NCBI RefSeq assembly: GCF_016599715.1
Contig: NZ_CP067019.1
Span: 1,984,001 to 2,048,000, forward strand
Origin: Acinetobacter sp. CS-2
GTDB lineage: Bacteria > Pseudomonadota > Gammaproteobacteria > Pseudomonadales > Moraxellaceae
DNA: 64,000 bases
Direction of reading: 5' to 3'
Under the pieces are notes generated by a model that saw only the letters and a program-made list of their open reading frames with translations, was not told the origin of the DNA and did not search any database. How positions within the stretch are numbered: position 1 is the stretch's first letter; each line of letters opens with the position of its first letter. This document shows positions 10,947 to 21,131 of the stretch, one piece after another. Position numbers and translations under genes: made by a program.

Positions 10947-11279
10947 TTAGACTGAAGGCTTGTCTGTTGAGTGAACCGTTTTTGCCAGCAGTCCAACCAA
11001 TTCGGCATTTTGCGATTCCACCTGGTTCAGTTTGGTCGTGGTTTTATCAATCACTTCTTGCTGAATATGCATTTTCTTCGCCAGGTCTTGCATAATTTCC
11101 AGCGTTTTTTTAAGGTTTTCTTCCAGATGAACCACTTTTTTTTCCAATTGTTGATTCAACTGAATTTCACTGAGTGCAGCGCCTTGGTTGGTAAATTGTG
11201 CCCAAATCAAAAAGATCACTGCTATGGCCAAAAGGAAAATAAATCCCCATATAAATATCAACATAGATGCACTGCTCAT
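10947..11279 (-). CDS. Small membrane-anchored coiled-coil protein
   Basis: 110 residues: an N-terminal membrane segment (about 6-28, LIFIWGFIFLLAIAVIFLIW) followed by a long heptad-rich helix (about 40-100) full of Leu, Glu and Lys. This looks like a single-pass inner membrane protein with a cytoplasmic or periplasmic coiled coil. I cannot name a family. It stands alone between the hisZ leader and the dehydrogenase gene at 11643. The 11280-11642 interval upstream contains nothing I can assign. Confidence 0.6.
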   Translation of the reverse strand: MSSASMLIFIWGFIFLLAIAVIFLIWAQFTNQGAALSEIQLNQQLEKKVVHLEENLKKTLEIMQDLAKKMHIQQEVIDKTTTKLNQVESQNAELVGLLAKTVHSTDKPSV

Positions 11280-11642
11280 GTTATTGATTCCTGACTTATT
11301 ATTATCATGAATCGAGGTGATTAAATTAAAAAGACTTATAATTTTCGTATAACAATTAAAAAGTGATTGTAAAATTAACTCTGTCTAGCTAGAGAATATT
11401 TATTATAAGCATTTTTCTGGGTCGATGATCCACTGCCACTGTCCATAAAGCATTTCCTGACAGTCTATCCATCCTACTGAAGACCAGGCATTTACTCAAG
11501 ATTCAACCAACCAATCAAACAAATTAATAATAATTGAGCTACAGATCACACTTAATACAACTAAGCCCTGCGAAATCCGATCACTTGCGGAAATCGCATC
11601 ATCCAATAACTCATCTCACCCTCATCTTTTAAATAAGGTTCT

Positions 11643-12671
11643 TTATTTATGAGTAAAAGATTCACACAAGTCCAGCAAGCGATTCGCATAACCCCATTCA
11701 TTATCATACCAGGCAAAAACTTTAGCCTGATGACCCACCACCATAGTTTGGCTCAAATCCACAATCAATGAATAAGGCGAATGGTTAAAGTCTGATGAAA
11801 CCAGAGGTTCATCGGTAACATCCATAATTTCCGCATAATCCTGACGTGCCGATTTGATCAGGATTTCATTAATTTTATGTGCTGTGACATGCGACTGCGC
11901 AACAAAAGTGAGGTCAATCGCTGCCACATTAATGGTCGGTACGCGTATGGAATAACCATCTATACGCTCTGCCATTTTCGGCATCACCCGTTTTAAGGCC
12001 CCAAGAGCTGAAGATGTGGTCGGAATAATATTGTGTCCTGAAGCACGGGCACGGCGCAAATCTCGATGAGCATGATCCAGCACCGACTGATCTGCCGTCA
12101 CTGCATGAATTTCTGTCATCAGTGCGGTATCAATACCAAAAGCATCATCAATAATTTTAACTAAAGGAACCAAGGCTTGTGTGGTGCAGGATACACTGGA
12201 AATAATCCGGTCCGTGGCTTTGACTTCGTGATGGTTTACCCCATACACAATGGCGGCATCCACCGTGTCAAAGGGTGCAGCACCAATAATGACCCGCTTC
12301 GCCCCTGCAGTAACATGTCCTGTGGCTGCTGCACGTGAACGGAATAACCCGGTACATTCCAGCACCACATCAATATTTAACTTATTCCAGGGCAAGTGTT
12401 CAGGTTGTTGTTGTGAAAATACCTGTACTTTTAATTGCGCCAGACCTGCAGAAATATGCAAAAAAATCTGTTCATCTTGTAAAAGTACTTCGACCTTGCC
12501 TTTGAAGCGACCATGTGTGGTGTCATATTTAAACAAATGCACCAGTGTTTCTACATCTGCAACATCGTTAATCGCCACGATATCAAAATGAAAATCCTTA
12601 GGATTTTCAAACCAAGCCCGTAATACATTGCGACCAATTCGCCCGAAACCATTAATGGCTACTCGTTGCAT
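11643..12671 (-). CDS. Glyceraldehyde-3-phosphate / erythrose-4-phosphate dehydrogenase-like protein
   Basis: A 342-residue NAD-dependent phosphorylating aldehyde dehydrogenase of the GapA/Epd family. The Rossmann start RVAINGFGRIGRNVLRA is intact, the nucleophile Cys162 sits in SCTTQ and the general base His189 in EIHAVTADQ; DLRRARA and WYDNEWGYANR are typical. The C-terminal half (RVPTINVAAIDLT, VSSDFNHSPYS) resembles Epd, which oxidises erythrose-4-phosphate for pyridoxal phosphate synthesis, more than GapA. The usual ASCTTN signature has Gln where Asn is expected. Which aldehyde it prefers cannot be told from sequence. It stands alone, without pgk or fba beside it. Confidence 0.85.
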   Translation of the reverse strand: MQRVAINGFGRIGRNVLRAWFENPKDFHFDIVAINDVADVETLVHLFKYDTTHGRFKGKVEVLLQDEQIFLHISAGLAQLKVQVFSQQQPEHLPWNKLNIDVVLECTGLFRSRAAATGHVTAGAKRVIIGAAPFDTVDAAIVYGVNHHEVKATDRIISSVSCTTQALVPLVKIIDDAFGIDTALMTEIHAVTADQSVLDHAHRDLRRARASGHNIIPTTSSALGALKRVMPKMAERIDGYSIRVPTINVAAIDLTFVAQSHVTAHKINEILIKSARQDYAEIMDVTDEPLVSSDFNHSPYSLIVDLSQTMVVGHQAKVFAWYDNEWGYANRLLDLCESFTHK

Positions 12672-12968
12672 CAGATATCCTTAACTCTTGGGTAGATGTA
12701 AACACCGCTCTATGTTAATGGATTTTAACCAGATACCGATACCATTTCTGCTGCTGTATTTATAAAATATCTCGCAACAAAGGGTTCAGCCTGATGCTTT
12801 TAAGCTTATTTTTTCGCAAATTTTATTTAGACCAGATTGCCTTAAAATATTTACTTCACTTTTCACTTACTTTATATCTTACGCATAAAGCAGAATTTGG
12901 CTGATTAATTCAGTGCATGAAACCTAATAGCGCTTAAATAGAATTGTGATTAATTCGCCTTAAAGTGA

Positions 12969-12997
12969 TTGGTGCATGCGGCTTTTTCCGTTATACT
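12969..12997 (+). promoter_or_regulatory. Sigma-70-type promoter for alaS
   Basis: TTGGTG (12969-12974) and TATACT (12992-12997) are separated by exactly 17 bases, about 100 bases before alaS. The remaining 12672-12968 region is AT-rich with no gene. Confidence 0.55.
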
Positions 12998-13102
12998 TTA
13001 GCGTTTTAAAATTTTAAGCCAGTATCTCAAGCCAGCTTTATAAAAGTAAGACTTGCTTGACGTGCTATTAGCCAAATACAAGATTTATGGAGTGACTTGG
13101 TT

Positions 13103-15796
13103 GTGAGTACTCGTTTTATGACATCAGCTGAAATTCGCGAAGCTTTTTTAAGCTATTTTGAATCGCAAGGGCATACACGTGTCGCGTCGAGTTCTCTGGT
13201 TCCTGCCAACGACCCAACATTATTATTCACCAACGCTGGGATGAACCAGTTCAAAGACTGCTTCCTCGGTCTTGAAAAACGTGATTATGTTCGCGCAACA
13301 TCTTCACAAAAATGTGTCCGTGCCGGTGGTAAACACAACGACTTGGACAACGTGGGCTACACTGCACGTCACCACACCTTCTTTGAAATGCTAGGTAACT
13401 TCTCTTTTGGTGATTACTTTAAACGTGATGCGATCAAATTTGCCTGGGATTTCTTGACCAACGAAAAATGGCTGGGTCTTCCTAAAGATAAGTTATATGC
13501 AACTGTTTACCATACAGATGACGAAGCATTTGATATCTGGAACAAAGAAATTGGCTTAGATGCATCTCGCATCATCCGTATTGGCGACAACAAAGGCGGT
13601 CAATACGCATCGGATAACTTCTGGGCAATGGGTGATACCGGTCCTTGTGGTCCTTGTTCTGAAATCTTCTTTGACCATGGCGACCACATCTGGGGTGGCT
13701 TACCAGGCACACCTGAAGAAGATGGCGACCGTTTCATCGAGATCTGGAACAACGTATTCATGCAGTTCAACCGTACTGCTGATGGCGTACTGCATCCTCT
13801 TCCAGCGCCATCTGTAGATACAGGTATGGGCTTGGAACGTATTTCCGCAGTTTTACAACACGTCAACTCAAACTACGAAATTGACCTGTTCCAGCACTTG
13901 TTAAAAGCTGCGGCTGAAATCATTGGTTTAGATACTTCTGAACTTGAAGCCAAAGCACAAGCAGAAAACAAACTCATTGACTACCCAGCTTCCCTTAAAG
14001 TTGTTGCTGACCATGCACGTTCATGCTGTTTCCTAATTGCAGATGGTGTGAATCCTTCTAACGAAGGCCGTGGTTATGTACTGCGTCGTATTATCCGTCG
14101 TGCAGTGCGTCACGGTAACAAATTGGGTGCAACCGGCTCATTCTTCCATAAAATGCTCCAGCCATTAATCGAAGCAATGGGTGCTGCATACCCTGAACTT
14201 GCAGCCAACCAGGCACGTATCGAAGCACAACTTTTAAAAGAAGAAGAACAATTCGCTAAAACTTTAGAGCAAGGTCTGAAATTGCTTGAAGGTGAATTAG
14301 CTCAACTGAAAGGTTCAGTGATTCCAGGTGCAACAGTCTTCAAACTCTATGATACTTACGGCTTCCCAACTGACCTAACAGCTGACATCGCACGTGAACG
14401 TGAGCTCACTATTGATGAAGCTGGCTTTGAAAAAGAGATGGCTGCGCAACGTCAACGTGCACGTGATGCAGGTAAATTCGCCATCGACTACAACAGTATT
14501 GTAAAAGTTGAAGGTGAAACCCAGTTCGAAGGTTATGAAGCCACTCAAGCTCAAGGCCAAATTGTTGCAATCTATAAAGATGGCGAACAGGTTGATGAAG
14601 TTGTGGAAGGTGACGAAGCGCTCATCGTATTGAACCAGACCCCTTTCTATGCAGAAAGCGGCGGTCAGATTGGTGATACAGGTATCTTCAAAAACGATAC
14701 CGGTATTTTCGAAGTTCAAGATACCAAGAAATCGGGTGGTGCATTCGTTCACCAAGGTATTGTGACCATGGGTAGCTTAAAAGCCGCTCAATCTGTTGAA
14801 GCGATTGTTAAAGCAGACATCCGTGAAGCAACGTCACGCAACCACTCAGCAACTCACCTGTTACATGCTGCCCTTCGCCAAGTATTGGGTTCACATGTAC
14901 AGCAAAAAGGTTCATTGGTTGCATCTGACATTTTACGTTTTGACTTTGCCAATGACCAACCTGTTTCATTCGAACAGCTGCAGGAAGTTGAACGCATTGT
15001 AAACCGTGAAATTATTGCCAACACTGCAGTTTCAACTGAACTTCTTGACATCGAATCTGCCAAAGAAAAAGGCGCGATGATGCTGTTTGGTGAAAAATAT
15101 GGTGACGAAGTACGTGTACTTTCCATGGGTTCAATTATCGATGAGAAAAACTTCTCGATCGAACTATGTGGCGGTATTCACGTAAAACGCACTGGTGATA
15201 TCGGTCTGTTCAAAATCACTTCAGAAGGTGGTGTAGCAGCAGGTGTACGCCGTATCGAAGCAGTCACAGGTACTAAAGCGATTGAAGCTTCACAAAAAGC
15301 AGATCGTGACATTCATGCAATCAATGATGTTTTAAAAGCGCAAAAAGACCAGACTTTAGAAAAAGTGGAAGCTTTAGCGAATACTGCATCGAGTTTGCAA
15401 AAACAAATTGAGCAGTTGAACCAGAAATTAGCAAACTTCCAGGCAGCTGAACTTTTAAGCCAAGTTCAAACTGTGGCTGGTCGTCAAACACTGATTACCA
15501 CTGTACAAAACATGGATGCGAAATCTCTTCGCAACCTGCACGACGGTGTGAAATCTAAACTAAACAATGCAGTGATTGTGCTTGCAGCTGTAGAGGATGA
15601 CAAAGTCAGCCTTCTTGCTTCAGTAGCAAAAGACTTCACGAACACTATTAAAGCGGGCGACATCATCAAACACCTGGCAACCGAGCTCGGTGGTAAAGGT
15701 GGTGGTAAACCTGACTTGGCACAAGGTGGCGCGCCACTTAACGAGAAGTTTGCAACAGTGATGGCAGATTTGACTGCTTGGCTTGAAGCAAAATAA
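13103..15796 (+). CDS. alaS: Alanyl-tRNA synthetase
   Basis: AlaRS charges tRNA-Ala and clears mischarged Ser and Gly through its editing domain, in the cytosol. Catalytic core in the first 450 residues with [31 protein letters not shown] and the [10 protein letters not shown] motif 3 region; editing domain with the zinc-binding [11 protein letters not shown] and CGGIH sequences; C-terminal glycine-rich C-Ala domain ([14 protein letters not shown]). Start choice is open: a TTG at 13097, a GTG at 13103 and an ATG at 13118 ([10 protein letters not shown], the family start) are in frame; GGAG at 13089-13092 favours the first two. lysC follows after 66 bases. Confidence 0.97.
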   Translation: MSTRFMTSAEIREAFLSYFESQGHTRVASSSLVPANDPTLLFTNAGMNQFKDCFLGLEKRDYVRATSSQKCVRAGGKHNDLDNVGYTARHHTFFEMLGNFSFGDYFKRDAIKFAWDFLTNEKWLGLPKDKLYATVYHTDDEAFDIWNKEIGLDASRIIRIGDNKGGQYASDNFWAMGDTGPCGPCSEIFFDHGDHIWGGLPGTPEEDGDRFIEIWNNVFMQFNRTADGVLHPLPAPSVDTGMGLERISAVLQHVNSNYEIDLFQHLLKAAAEIIGLDTSELEAKAQAENKLIDYPASLKVVADHARSCCFLIADGVNPSNEGRGYVLRRIIRRAVRHGNKLGATGSFFHKMLQPLIEAMGAAYPELAANQARIEAQLLKEEEQFAKTLEQGLKLLEGELAQLKGSVIPGATVFKLYDTYGFPTDLTADIARERELTIDEAGFEKEMAAQRQRARDAGKFAIDYNSIVKVEGETQFEGYEATQAQGQIVAIYKDGEQVDEVVEGDEALIVLNQTPFYAESGGQIGDTGIFKNDTGIFEVQDTKKSGGAFVHQGIVTMGSLKAAQSVEAIVKADIREATSRNHSATHLLHAALRQVLGSHVQQKGSLVASDILRFDFANDQPVSFEQLQEVERIVNREIIANTAVSTELLDIESAKEKGAMMLFGEKYGDEVRVLSMGSIIDEKNFSIELCGGIHVKRTGDIGLFKITSEGGVAAGVRRIEAVTGTKAIEASQKADRDIHAINDVLKAQKDQTLEKVEALANTASSLQKQIEQLNQKLANFQAAELLSQVQTVAGRQTLITTVQNMDAKSLRNLHDGVKSKLNNAVIVLAAVEDDKVSLLASVAKDFTNTIKAGDIIKHLATELGGKGGGKPDLAQGGAPLNEKFATVMADLTAWLEAK

Positions 15797-15862
15797 AACT
15801 TCACCTTTTGTGTAACTGATCCTGAAAAGGTAATTCAGGATCATGGCTTTTATGGAACAACT

Positions 15863-17143
15863 ATGGCATTAATCGTTCAAAAATATGGCGGTACCTCTAT
15901 GGGTACTCCCGAGCGCATCTTAAATGTTGCTCGTCGTGTAAAGCGCTGGCATGACCACGGCCACAAGGTTGTGGTTGTGGTATCAGCAATGAGTGGCGAA
16001 ACCAATCGCCTGCTTGCTTTAGCGAAGGCCATTACCGAAACCCCTGATCCACGCGAATTAGACCAGATGGTGTCTACGGGTGAACAGGTTACGATTTCTA
16101 TGTTAGCGATGGCGCTCAACTCAATTGGAGTAGAAGCAAAATCACTTACTGGCCGCCAGGTTGGCATTAAAACCGACAGCGCATTCAACAAAGCCCGCAT
16201 TGAATCTATTGATACTGATGTATTAACTGAAAACCTAGATGCAGGCCGCGTACTTGTGGTTGCCGGTTTCCAGGGCTTTGATGAATTGGGCAATACAACA
16301 ACTTTAGGTCGTGGTGGTTCAGATACCTCTGGCGTGGCACTTGCAGCTGCACTTAAAGCAGATGAATGCCAGATTTATACAGACGTAGATGGCGTTTATA
16401 CCACTGACCCACGCGTTGCACCAAAAGCGAAAAAAGTTGATCGTATTTCTTTTGAAGAAATGCTGGAAATGGCATCACTTGGTTCGAAAGTCCTGCAAAT
16501 CCGTTCAGTTGAATTTGCCGGCAAATACCAAGTGCCTTTACGCGTATTATCAAGCTTCGATAACGACGATGATGGCGCATTTGACGAAGACTTCAAAAAC
16601 AACGTCGGAACTCTTATTACTACTGAATTGGAAGACAACATGGAACAGCCAATTATCTCTGGTATCGCGTTTAACCGTGACGAAGCAAAATTGACTATCT
16701 TGGGCGTGCCTGACCTGCCTGGTATTGCATCCAAAATCCTGGCGCCAATTGGTGCAGCGAATATCGAAGTTGACATGATCATCCAGAATGTGGAAGAAGA
16801 CGGTACCACTGACTTCACGTTCACAGTCAACCGTGGTGAGTTCAATAAAGCAAAAGCAATTCTGGAGCAAACCGCAAAAGAAATTGGTGCTCGTGAAGTT
16901 GCGACCCGTTCAGACATCGTGAAAGTATCAATCGTAGGTGTGGGTATGCGCTCTCATGCAGGCGTAGCAAGCAAAATGTTTACTGCTCTTGCAGAAGAAG
17001 GCATTAACATTTTGATGATCTCAACTTCGGAAATTAAAATTTCAGTTATCATTGAAGAAAATTATTTAGAGCTTGCCGTGCGCACGCTTCACACAGCTTT
17101 CGGTTTAGACCGTGAATCTGGCGAATCAAGCGCACGCGCTTAA
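15863..17143 (+). CDS. lysC: Aspartate kinase
   Basis: Phosphorylates aspartate, the first step toward lysine, threonine, methionine and diaminopimelate. 426 residues with the kinase domain (about 1-250) opening with the VQKYGGTSMG signature and containing FQGFDELGNTTTLGRGGSDTS, then two ACT domains (about 270-420) that sense lysine and threonine. Length and order match the single-enzyme type of Pseudomonas. Part of the alaS-lysC-csrA run seen in many gammaproteobacteria. A strong hairpin between lysC and csrA probably ends most transcripts. Confidence 0.97.
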   Translation: MALIVQKYGGTSMGTPERILNVARRVKRWHDHGHKVVVVVSAMSGETNRLLALAKAITETPDPRELDQMVSTGEQVTISMLAMALNSIGVEAKSLTGRQVGIKTDSAFNKARIESIDTDVLTENLDAGRVLVVAGFQGFDELGNTTTLGRGGSDTSGVALAAALKADECQIYTDVDGVYTTDPRVAPKAKKVDRISFEEMLEMASLGSKVLQIRSVEFAGKYQVPLRVLSSFDNDDDGAFDEDFKNNVGTLITTELEDNMEQPIISGIAFNRDEAKLTILGVPDLPGIASKILAPIGAANIEVDMIIQNVEEDGTTDFTFTVNRGEFNKAKAILEQTAKEIGAREVATRSDIVKVSIVGVGMRSHAGVASKMFTALAEEGINILMISTSEIKISVIIEENYLELAVRTLHTAFGLDRESGESSARA

Positions 17144-17201
17144 TATGTAGAGTAACAAATTTAGTCCTTGTTGAACAAAATTTGCGAAATACTACAAAAA
17201 G

Positions 17202-17239
17202 AACAGAGCCACTATAGTTTTTTTTATAGTGGCTCTGTT
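17202..17239 (+). terminator. Intrinsic terminator after lysC
   Basis: A 15 bp perfect stem (17202-17216, 17225-17239) with a T-rich eight-base loop. The 3' side is only moderately T-rich, so termination may be partial and csrA likely also has its own promoter in the 150 bases that follow. Confidence 0.7.
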
Positions 17240-17391
17240 ATATTTGTAACTGAGGATTTTGAAAATATTAACAGAATTATTTTAGTCAAATTCTTGACAG
17301 ATTGTTTTGATAATATTTCTATAATATTAAGGTTGTGTCTTTTTAAATTTTAAAATCAATTGCACGTTTAGCGTTTTGCAAGGAGATAAAC

Positions 17392-17655
17392 ATGCTGATT
17401 CTAACCCGACGTGTCGGTGAAACATTAATGATTGGGGATCAAGTCAGTGTAACTGTGCTTGGCGTAAAAGGTAATCAGGTTCGTATTGGCGTAAATGCTC
17501 CAAAAGAAGTATCTGTTCATCGTGAAGAAATCTACCAACGAATTCAACATGAACGCGCTATGCATGAACATCTGCAACACCTGGATCAGGATTATCAGCC
17601 TTCTTTTGAAGAAGATAATTTCCCACAAAATACCCAGAACGACTTTAATCGTTAA
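17392..17655 (+). CDS. csrA: Carbon storage regulator CsrA with extended C-terminus
   Basis: CsrA dimers bind GGA motifs in mRNA leaders and control translation of carbon, motility and biofilm genes. Residues 1-60 are a canonical CsrA ([34 protein letters not shown]) including the RNA-contacting Arg44 region. The 87-residue protein is longer than the 61-residue E. coli form: about 27 extra residues rich in His, Gln, Asp and Asn follow. A near-ideal AAGGAG precedes the ATG. The longer tail is typical of Acinetobacter relatives and of unknown role. Confidence 0.95.
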   Translation: MLILTRRVGETLMIGDQVSVTVLGVKGNQVRIGVNAPKEVSVHREEIYQRIQHERAMHEHLQHLDQDYQPSFEEDNFPQNTQNDFNR

Positions 17656-17678
17656 ACCGTTAAAGGTTGTTCTAATAT

Positions 17679-17700
17679 AAAGCGGCTATATGGCCGCTTT
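17679..17700. terminator. Terminator between converging csrA and rnhB
   Basis: Stem AAAGCGGC/GCCGCTTT (17679-17686, 17693-17700) with a six-base loop; short T tract. Moderate. Confidence 0.6.
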
Positions 17701-17715
17701 AAATTTATCTGCTGC

Positions 17716-18294
17716 TTATTTTTGTCCCAGCAAGGCCAATGCCTTTTTAACCGGTGCATAACTACGGCGATGTTGATCAATCACGCCATGCTCAGCAATC
17801 GCTTCAAAATGGGCTTTAGTTGGGTAACCCTTATGTTTGGCAAAGCCAAAATGCGGATATTGCCGATCCAGCTCTACCATTTGATGGTCACGCGTTACTT
17901 TTGCCAGGATACTGGCCGCTGAAATTTCTGCATGCAGTGCATCCCCGCCGACCACCGCATCACAGCTCATGGTTAAGCCTTGCGGAACTTTATTACCATC
18001 AACCAGCACATGTTCCGGCTGAAGATGCAAAGCTTCTACAGCACGGCGCATAGCCAATAAAGAGGCCTGTAGAATATTGATCTGGTCTATTTCTTCGTGG
18101 CTGGCTTCAGCAATGGCCCAAGCCAAGGCTTTCTCTTGTATTTCTACAAATAATTTTTCACGCTTTTTTTCGCTGAGTTTTTTAGAATCATTCAACCCTT
18201 CAATCGGATTATTGGGATCTAAAATAACTGCTGCCGCTACCACCGAACCTACCAAGGGGCCACGCCCCGCTTCATCTACACCGGCAATTTTCAT
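17716..18294 (-). CDS. rnhB: Ribonuclease HII
   Basis: RNase HII removes single ribonucleotides and RNA from RNA-DNA hybrids. 192 residues; the N-terminal [16 protein letters not shown] contains the first two catalytic acids (DE of VDEAGRG), [13 protein letters not shown] and the [19 protein letters not shown] motif supply the rest of the type 2 RNase H site. The ATG at 18294 is the family start; a TTG one codon earlier is unlikely. Single gene. Confidence 0.97.
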   Translation of the reverse strand: MKIAGVDEAGRGPLVGSVVAAAVILDPNNPIEGLNDSKKLSEKKREKLFVEIQEKALAWAIAEASHEEIDQINILQASLLAMRRAVEALHLQPEHVLVDGNKVPQGLTMSCDAVVGGDALHAEISAASILAKVTRDHQMVELDRQYPHFGFAKHKGYPTKAHFEAIAEHGVIDQHRRSYAPVKKALALLGQK

Positions 18295-18308
18295 CAATAC
18301 TTACCTAC

Positions 18309-18340
18309 AAAAAAAGAGGCCGAATCACATCAACCTCTTT
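18309..18340 (-). terminator. Terminator of the 18366-18752 lipoprotein gene
   Basis: Stem AAAGAGG/CCTCTTT (18313-18319, 18334-18340), followed by seven T on the minus strand, between the lipoprotein stop and rnhB. Confidence 0.7.
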
Positions 18341-18365
18341 AATTTTAACATGAATTAAAGCTGTA

Positions 18366-18752
18366 TTAGTTCATGGCTTCAGCAACACAAGCATTAATGG
18401 TTTTAGTCACTGCATTTGAAACAATAGTATTACGTGCAGCCGGATCAATCGCAGCTGTCGCCAAATCGACTGCAGTTACATTTTGTGGTGCTTTTTCACT
18501 GACACAACCACAGATTTCAGTCTGAATATTTTGCTTTTGAGTTGCAGTCATTAACTTGGTTGCATTTTGCCATGCAGGAATAGTATTCAACTCGGTGGTA
18601 CATTTGGCATTAATTGCAATTTTAATTGCAGCCATACCGAGTTGTTGAGTTGCCGATTGTGTAGCCGGCATTGTGCCAGTTGTAGTATTCGTTGCTACAC
18701 AGGCAGTTAAAGCCAAAGTGAGAGGTACAAGCACCGCAATTATTTTTTTCAC
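18366..18752 (-). CDS. Cys-rich secreted lipoprotein, paralogue of the 19619 gene
   Basis: 128 residues with a lipoprotein signal peptide (lipobox LTAC, Cys18) and a Thr/Ala-rich linker. The mature part shares a pattern with the protein encoded at 19619-19978: Cys-x2-ELN, a Trp and Ala about ten residues on, Gln-x3-Gln-x-ICGCV-x-E-x-A, LA-x-A, and a last Cys near the C-terminus. Four conserved cysteines suggest two disulfides in the periplasm. I do not recognise a named family. The two paralogues flank a cytochrome b561 gene of opposite orientation. Confidence 0.7.
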   Translation of the reverse strand: MKKIIAVLVPLTLALTACVATNTTTGTMPATQSATQQLGMAAIKIAINAKCTTELNTIPAWQNATKLMTATQKQNIQTEICGCVSEKAPQNVTAVDLATAAIDPAARNTIVSNAVTKTINACVAEAMN

Positions 18753-18985
18753 AGCTTAATCCTTAAATATAAAATCTGTTAGGCATATTTTGCCGAAACT
18801 TTCCCAAGGAAGAAATCTATATTTCAGTTGAATTTTCCACATCCGGATAATCCGATTAAAAAAACAGCATCCTTTTCAGTGTTGCAAGAAGCACACGCTT
18901 CGTTCCATATCCATCATTTTTAAATATGGGCTTTTTGATTAGCATACCCAGACTTGAAAATGACATATGGATACATAGGTATAAC

Positions 18986-19540
18986 ATGAAAAATACCTCA
19001 CAATACTATACGCGTACGGCACAAATGCTGCATTGGCTCATGGCTGCTATTTTTATTGCAGCATGGTGTATTGGTTTTTATAGCGGAAATTTTCTAAGTT
19101 ATGAGGTTGATGGAAGCTTTAAAGGTCAGGTCATTACTCTACATAAGAACATCGCCACCACCATTATCTTTCTGGTCCTAATTCGTATATTTTGGCGCTA
19201 TACCCACCCTGTTCCAGCACTACCCGACAGCATGTCACCTTTGATGAAAGTCTTGGCACATCTGGGACATTTAGCTTTATATCTCATGTTACTGGCTTTA
19301 CCGATTACCGGCTGCTTATTTAGCTGGAGTGCAGGACATCCGGCACCTGTTTTGTATTTATTCGAAATTCCACGTTTGGTCCAGGATAATCCCAACCTTT
19401 TAGCCATCGTAAAACCTGTACACATTTATTTATCCTGGTTTGCAGGCTTACTTGTCATTGGTCATATTGCGGCGGCATTAAAACATCATTTCATCGATAA
19501 AGATAACATCTTGCGCAGCATGACCCGACAAGCAAAATAA
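18986..19540 (+). CDS. Cytochrome b561 family protein
   Basis: A 184-residue four-helix di-haem b cytochrome of the inner membrane (YceJ/CybB type), likely passing electrons from the quinol pool to a periplasmic acceptor such as superoxide. Helix 1 holds the QMLHWLMAAIF histidine, helix 2 the LHKNIATTIIFLVLIRIFWR histidine with the usual following Arg, helix 3 HLGHLALYLMLLALP and helix 4 VHIYLSWFAGLLVIGHIAAAL. The frame reaches back to 18926, but the family start MKNTSQYYTRTAQ at 18986 with AGGT in front is preferred. Followed by a strong bidirectional terminator. Confidence 0.92.
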   Translation: MKNTSQYYTRTAQMLHWLMAAIFIAAWCIGFYSGNFLSYEVDGSFKGQVITLHKNIATTIIFLVLIRIFWRYTHPVPALPDSMSPLMKVLAHLGHLALYLMLLALPITGCLFSWSAGHPAPVLYLFEIPRLVQDNPNLLAIVKPVHIYLSWFAGLLVIGHIAAALKHHFIDKDNILRSMTRQAK

Positions 19541-19554
19541 TCAATTTTGTCTCC

Positions 19555-19597
19555 ATAAAAAAGCCGCATTGATGTATTACTGATGCGGCTTTTTTAT
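19555..19597. terminator. Bidirectional terminator after cytochrome b561
   Basis: A 15 bp stem (19555-19569, 19583-19597) with GCCGCAT/ATGCGGC core and A/T-run flanks serves the converging cytochrome and 19619 genes. Confidence 0.88.
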
Positions 19598-19618
19598 AGT
19601 TCAATTTATAACCCTAAG

Positions 19619-19978
19619 TTATTTCAAAGCGTCTTGGGCACAACCTTTAACACTGTTCACCACCGCTTGTTTAATCAGGCTATTTTTTGCAGATTCACTC
19701 ATCGATGCCATAGCTAACTCTTTGACCGAAACGTCCTGCAAGGCATGTTCACCCACACAACCACAGATTTGTTTTTGTACGGTTGATTGCCGCTCTGAAC
19801 TCATGAACAAAGCTGCGGATTGCCACACTTTTGAAGCATTCAATTCACTTTTACAGCCTTGTTCAATCACTGGTTTCAACATTTTCTGGGTTAGAGTAGC
19901 ATTTTTATCGGTCGCAAAAACTGATACAGAGCCAATCAATAAAACGACTGCAAATACCCAGCAAAAAAACTTTTTCAC
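19619..19978 (-). CDS. Secreted Cys-rich protein, paralogue of the 18366 gene
   Basis: 119 residues with a cleavable signal peptide (about 1-22, ending VFA). The mature region repeats the motif of the 18366-18752 lipoprotein: Cys-x-SELN, KVWQSAALFM, Q-x3-Q-x-ICGCVGEHA, LAMA, and a terminal GCAQDALK cysteine. It lacks the lipobox, so this copy is probably soluble in the periplasm. Family and function unknown; the shared cysteine pattern and position around the cytochrome are the only clues. Confidence 0.7.
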   Translation of the reverse strand: MKKFFCWVFAVVLLIGSVSVFATDKNATLTQKMLKPVIEQGCKSELNASKVWQSAALFMSSERQSTVQKQICGCVGEHALQDVSVKELAMASMSESAKNSLIKQAVVNSVKGCAQDALK

Positions 19979-20053
19979 ATTAGAACCTAATAGTTATTGA
20001 ACAGATCAATATATCAATCTGCCCAATCCAAAAGCATTTTTCAAAGGAATGGA

Positions 20054-21058
<1,005 letters not shown>

Positions 21059-21087
21059 TTATCCTTATAAAATTTTTCAAAAATAAA

Positions 21088-21114
21088 AAAGGGTGCAAAC
21101 CGAGTTTACACCCT
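21088..21114 (-). terminator. Terminator between the purine permease and the deaminase
   Basis: A 10 bp stem with one G-U pair (21091-21100, 21105-21114) followed by a T run on the minus strand; it separates the permease transcript from the deaminase gene, though read-through is possible. Confidence 0.75.
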
Positions 21115-21131
21115 ATTCTGAATGGGGTGAA

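Noticed and set aside
14375..14755. 126-codon minus-strand frame inside alaS
   Set aside because: Antisense to a conserved synthetase; no start signal.
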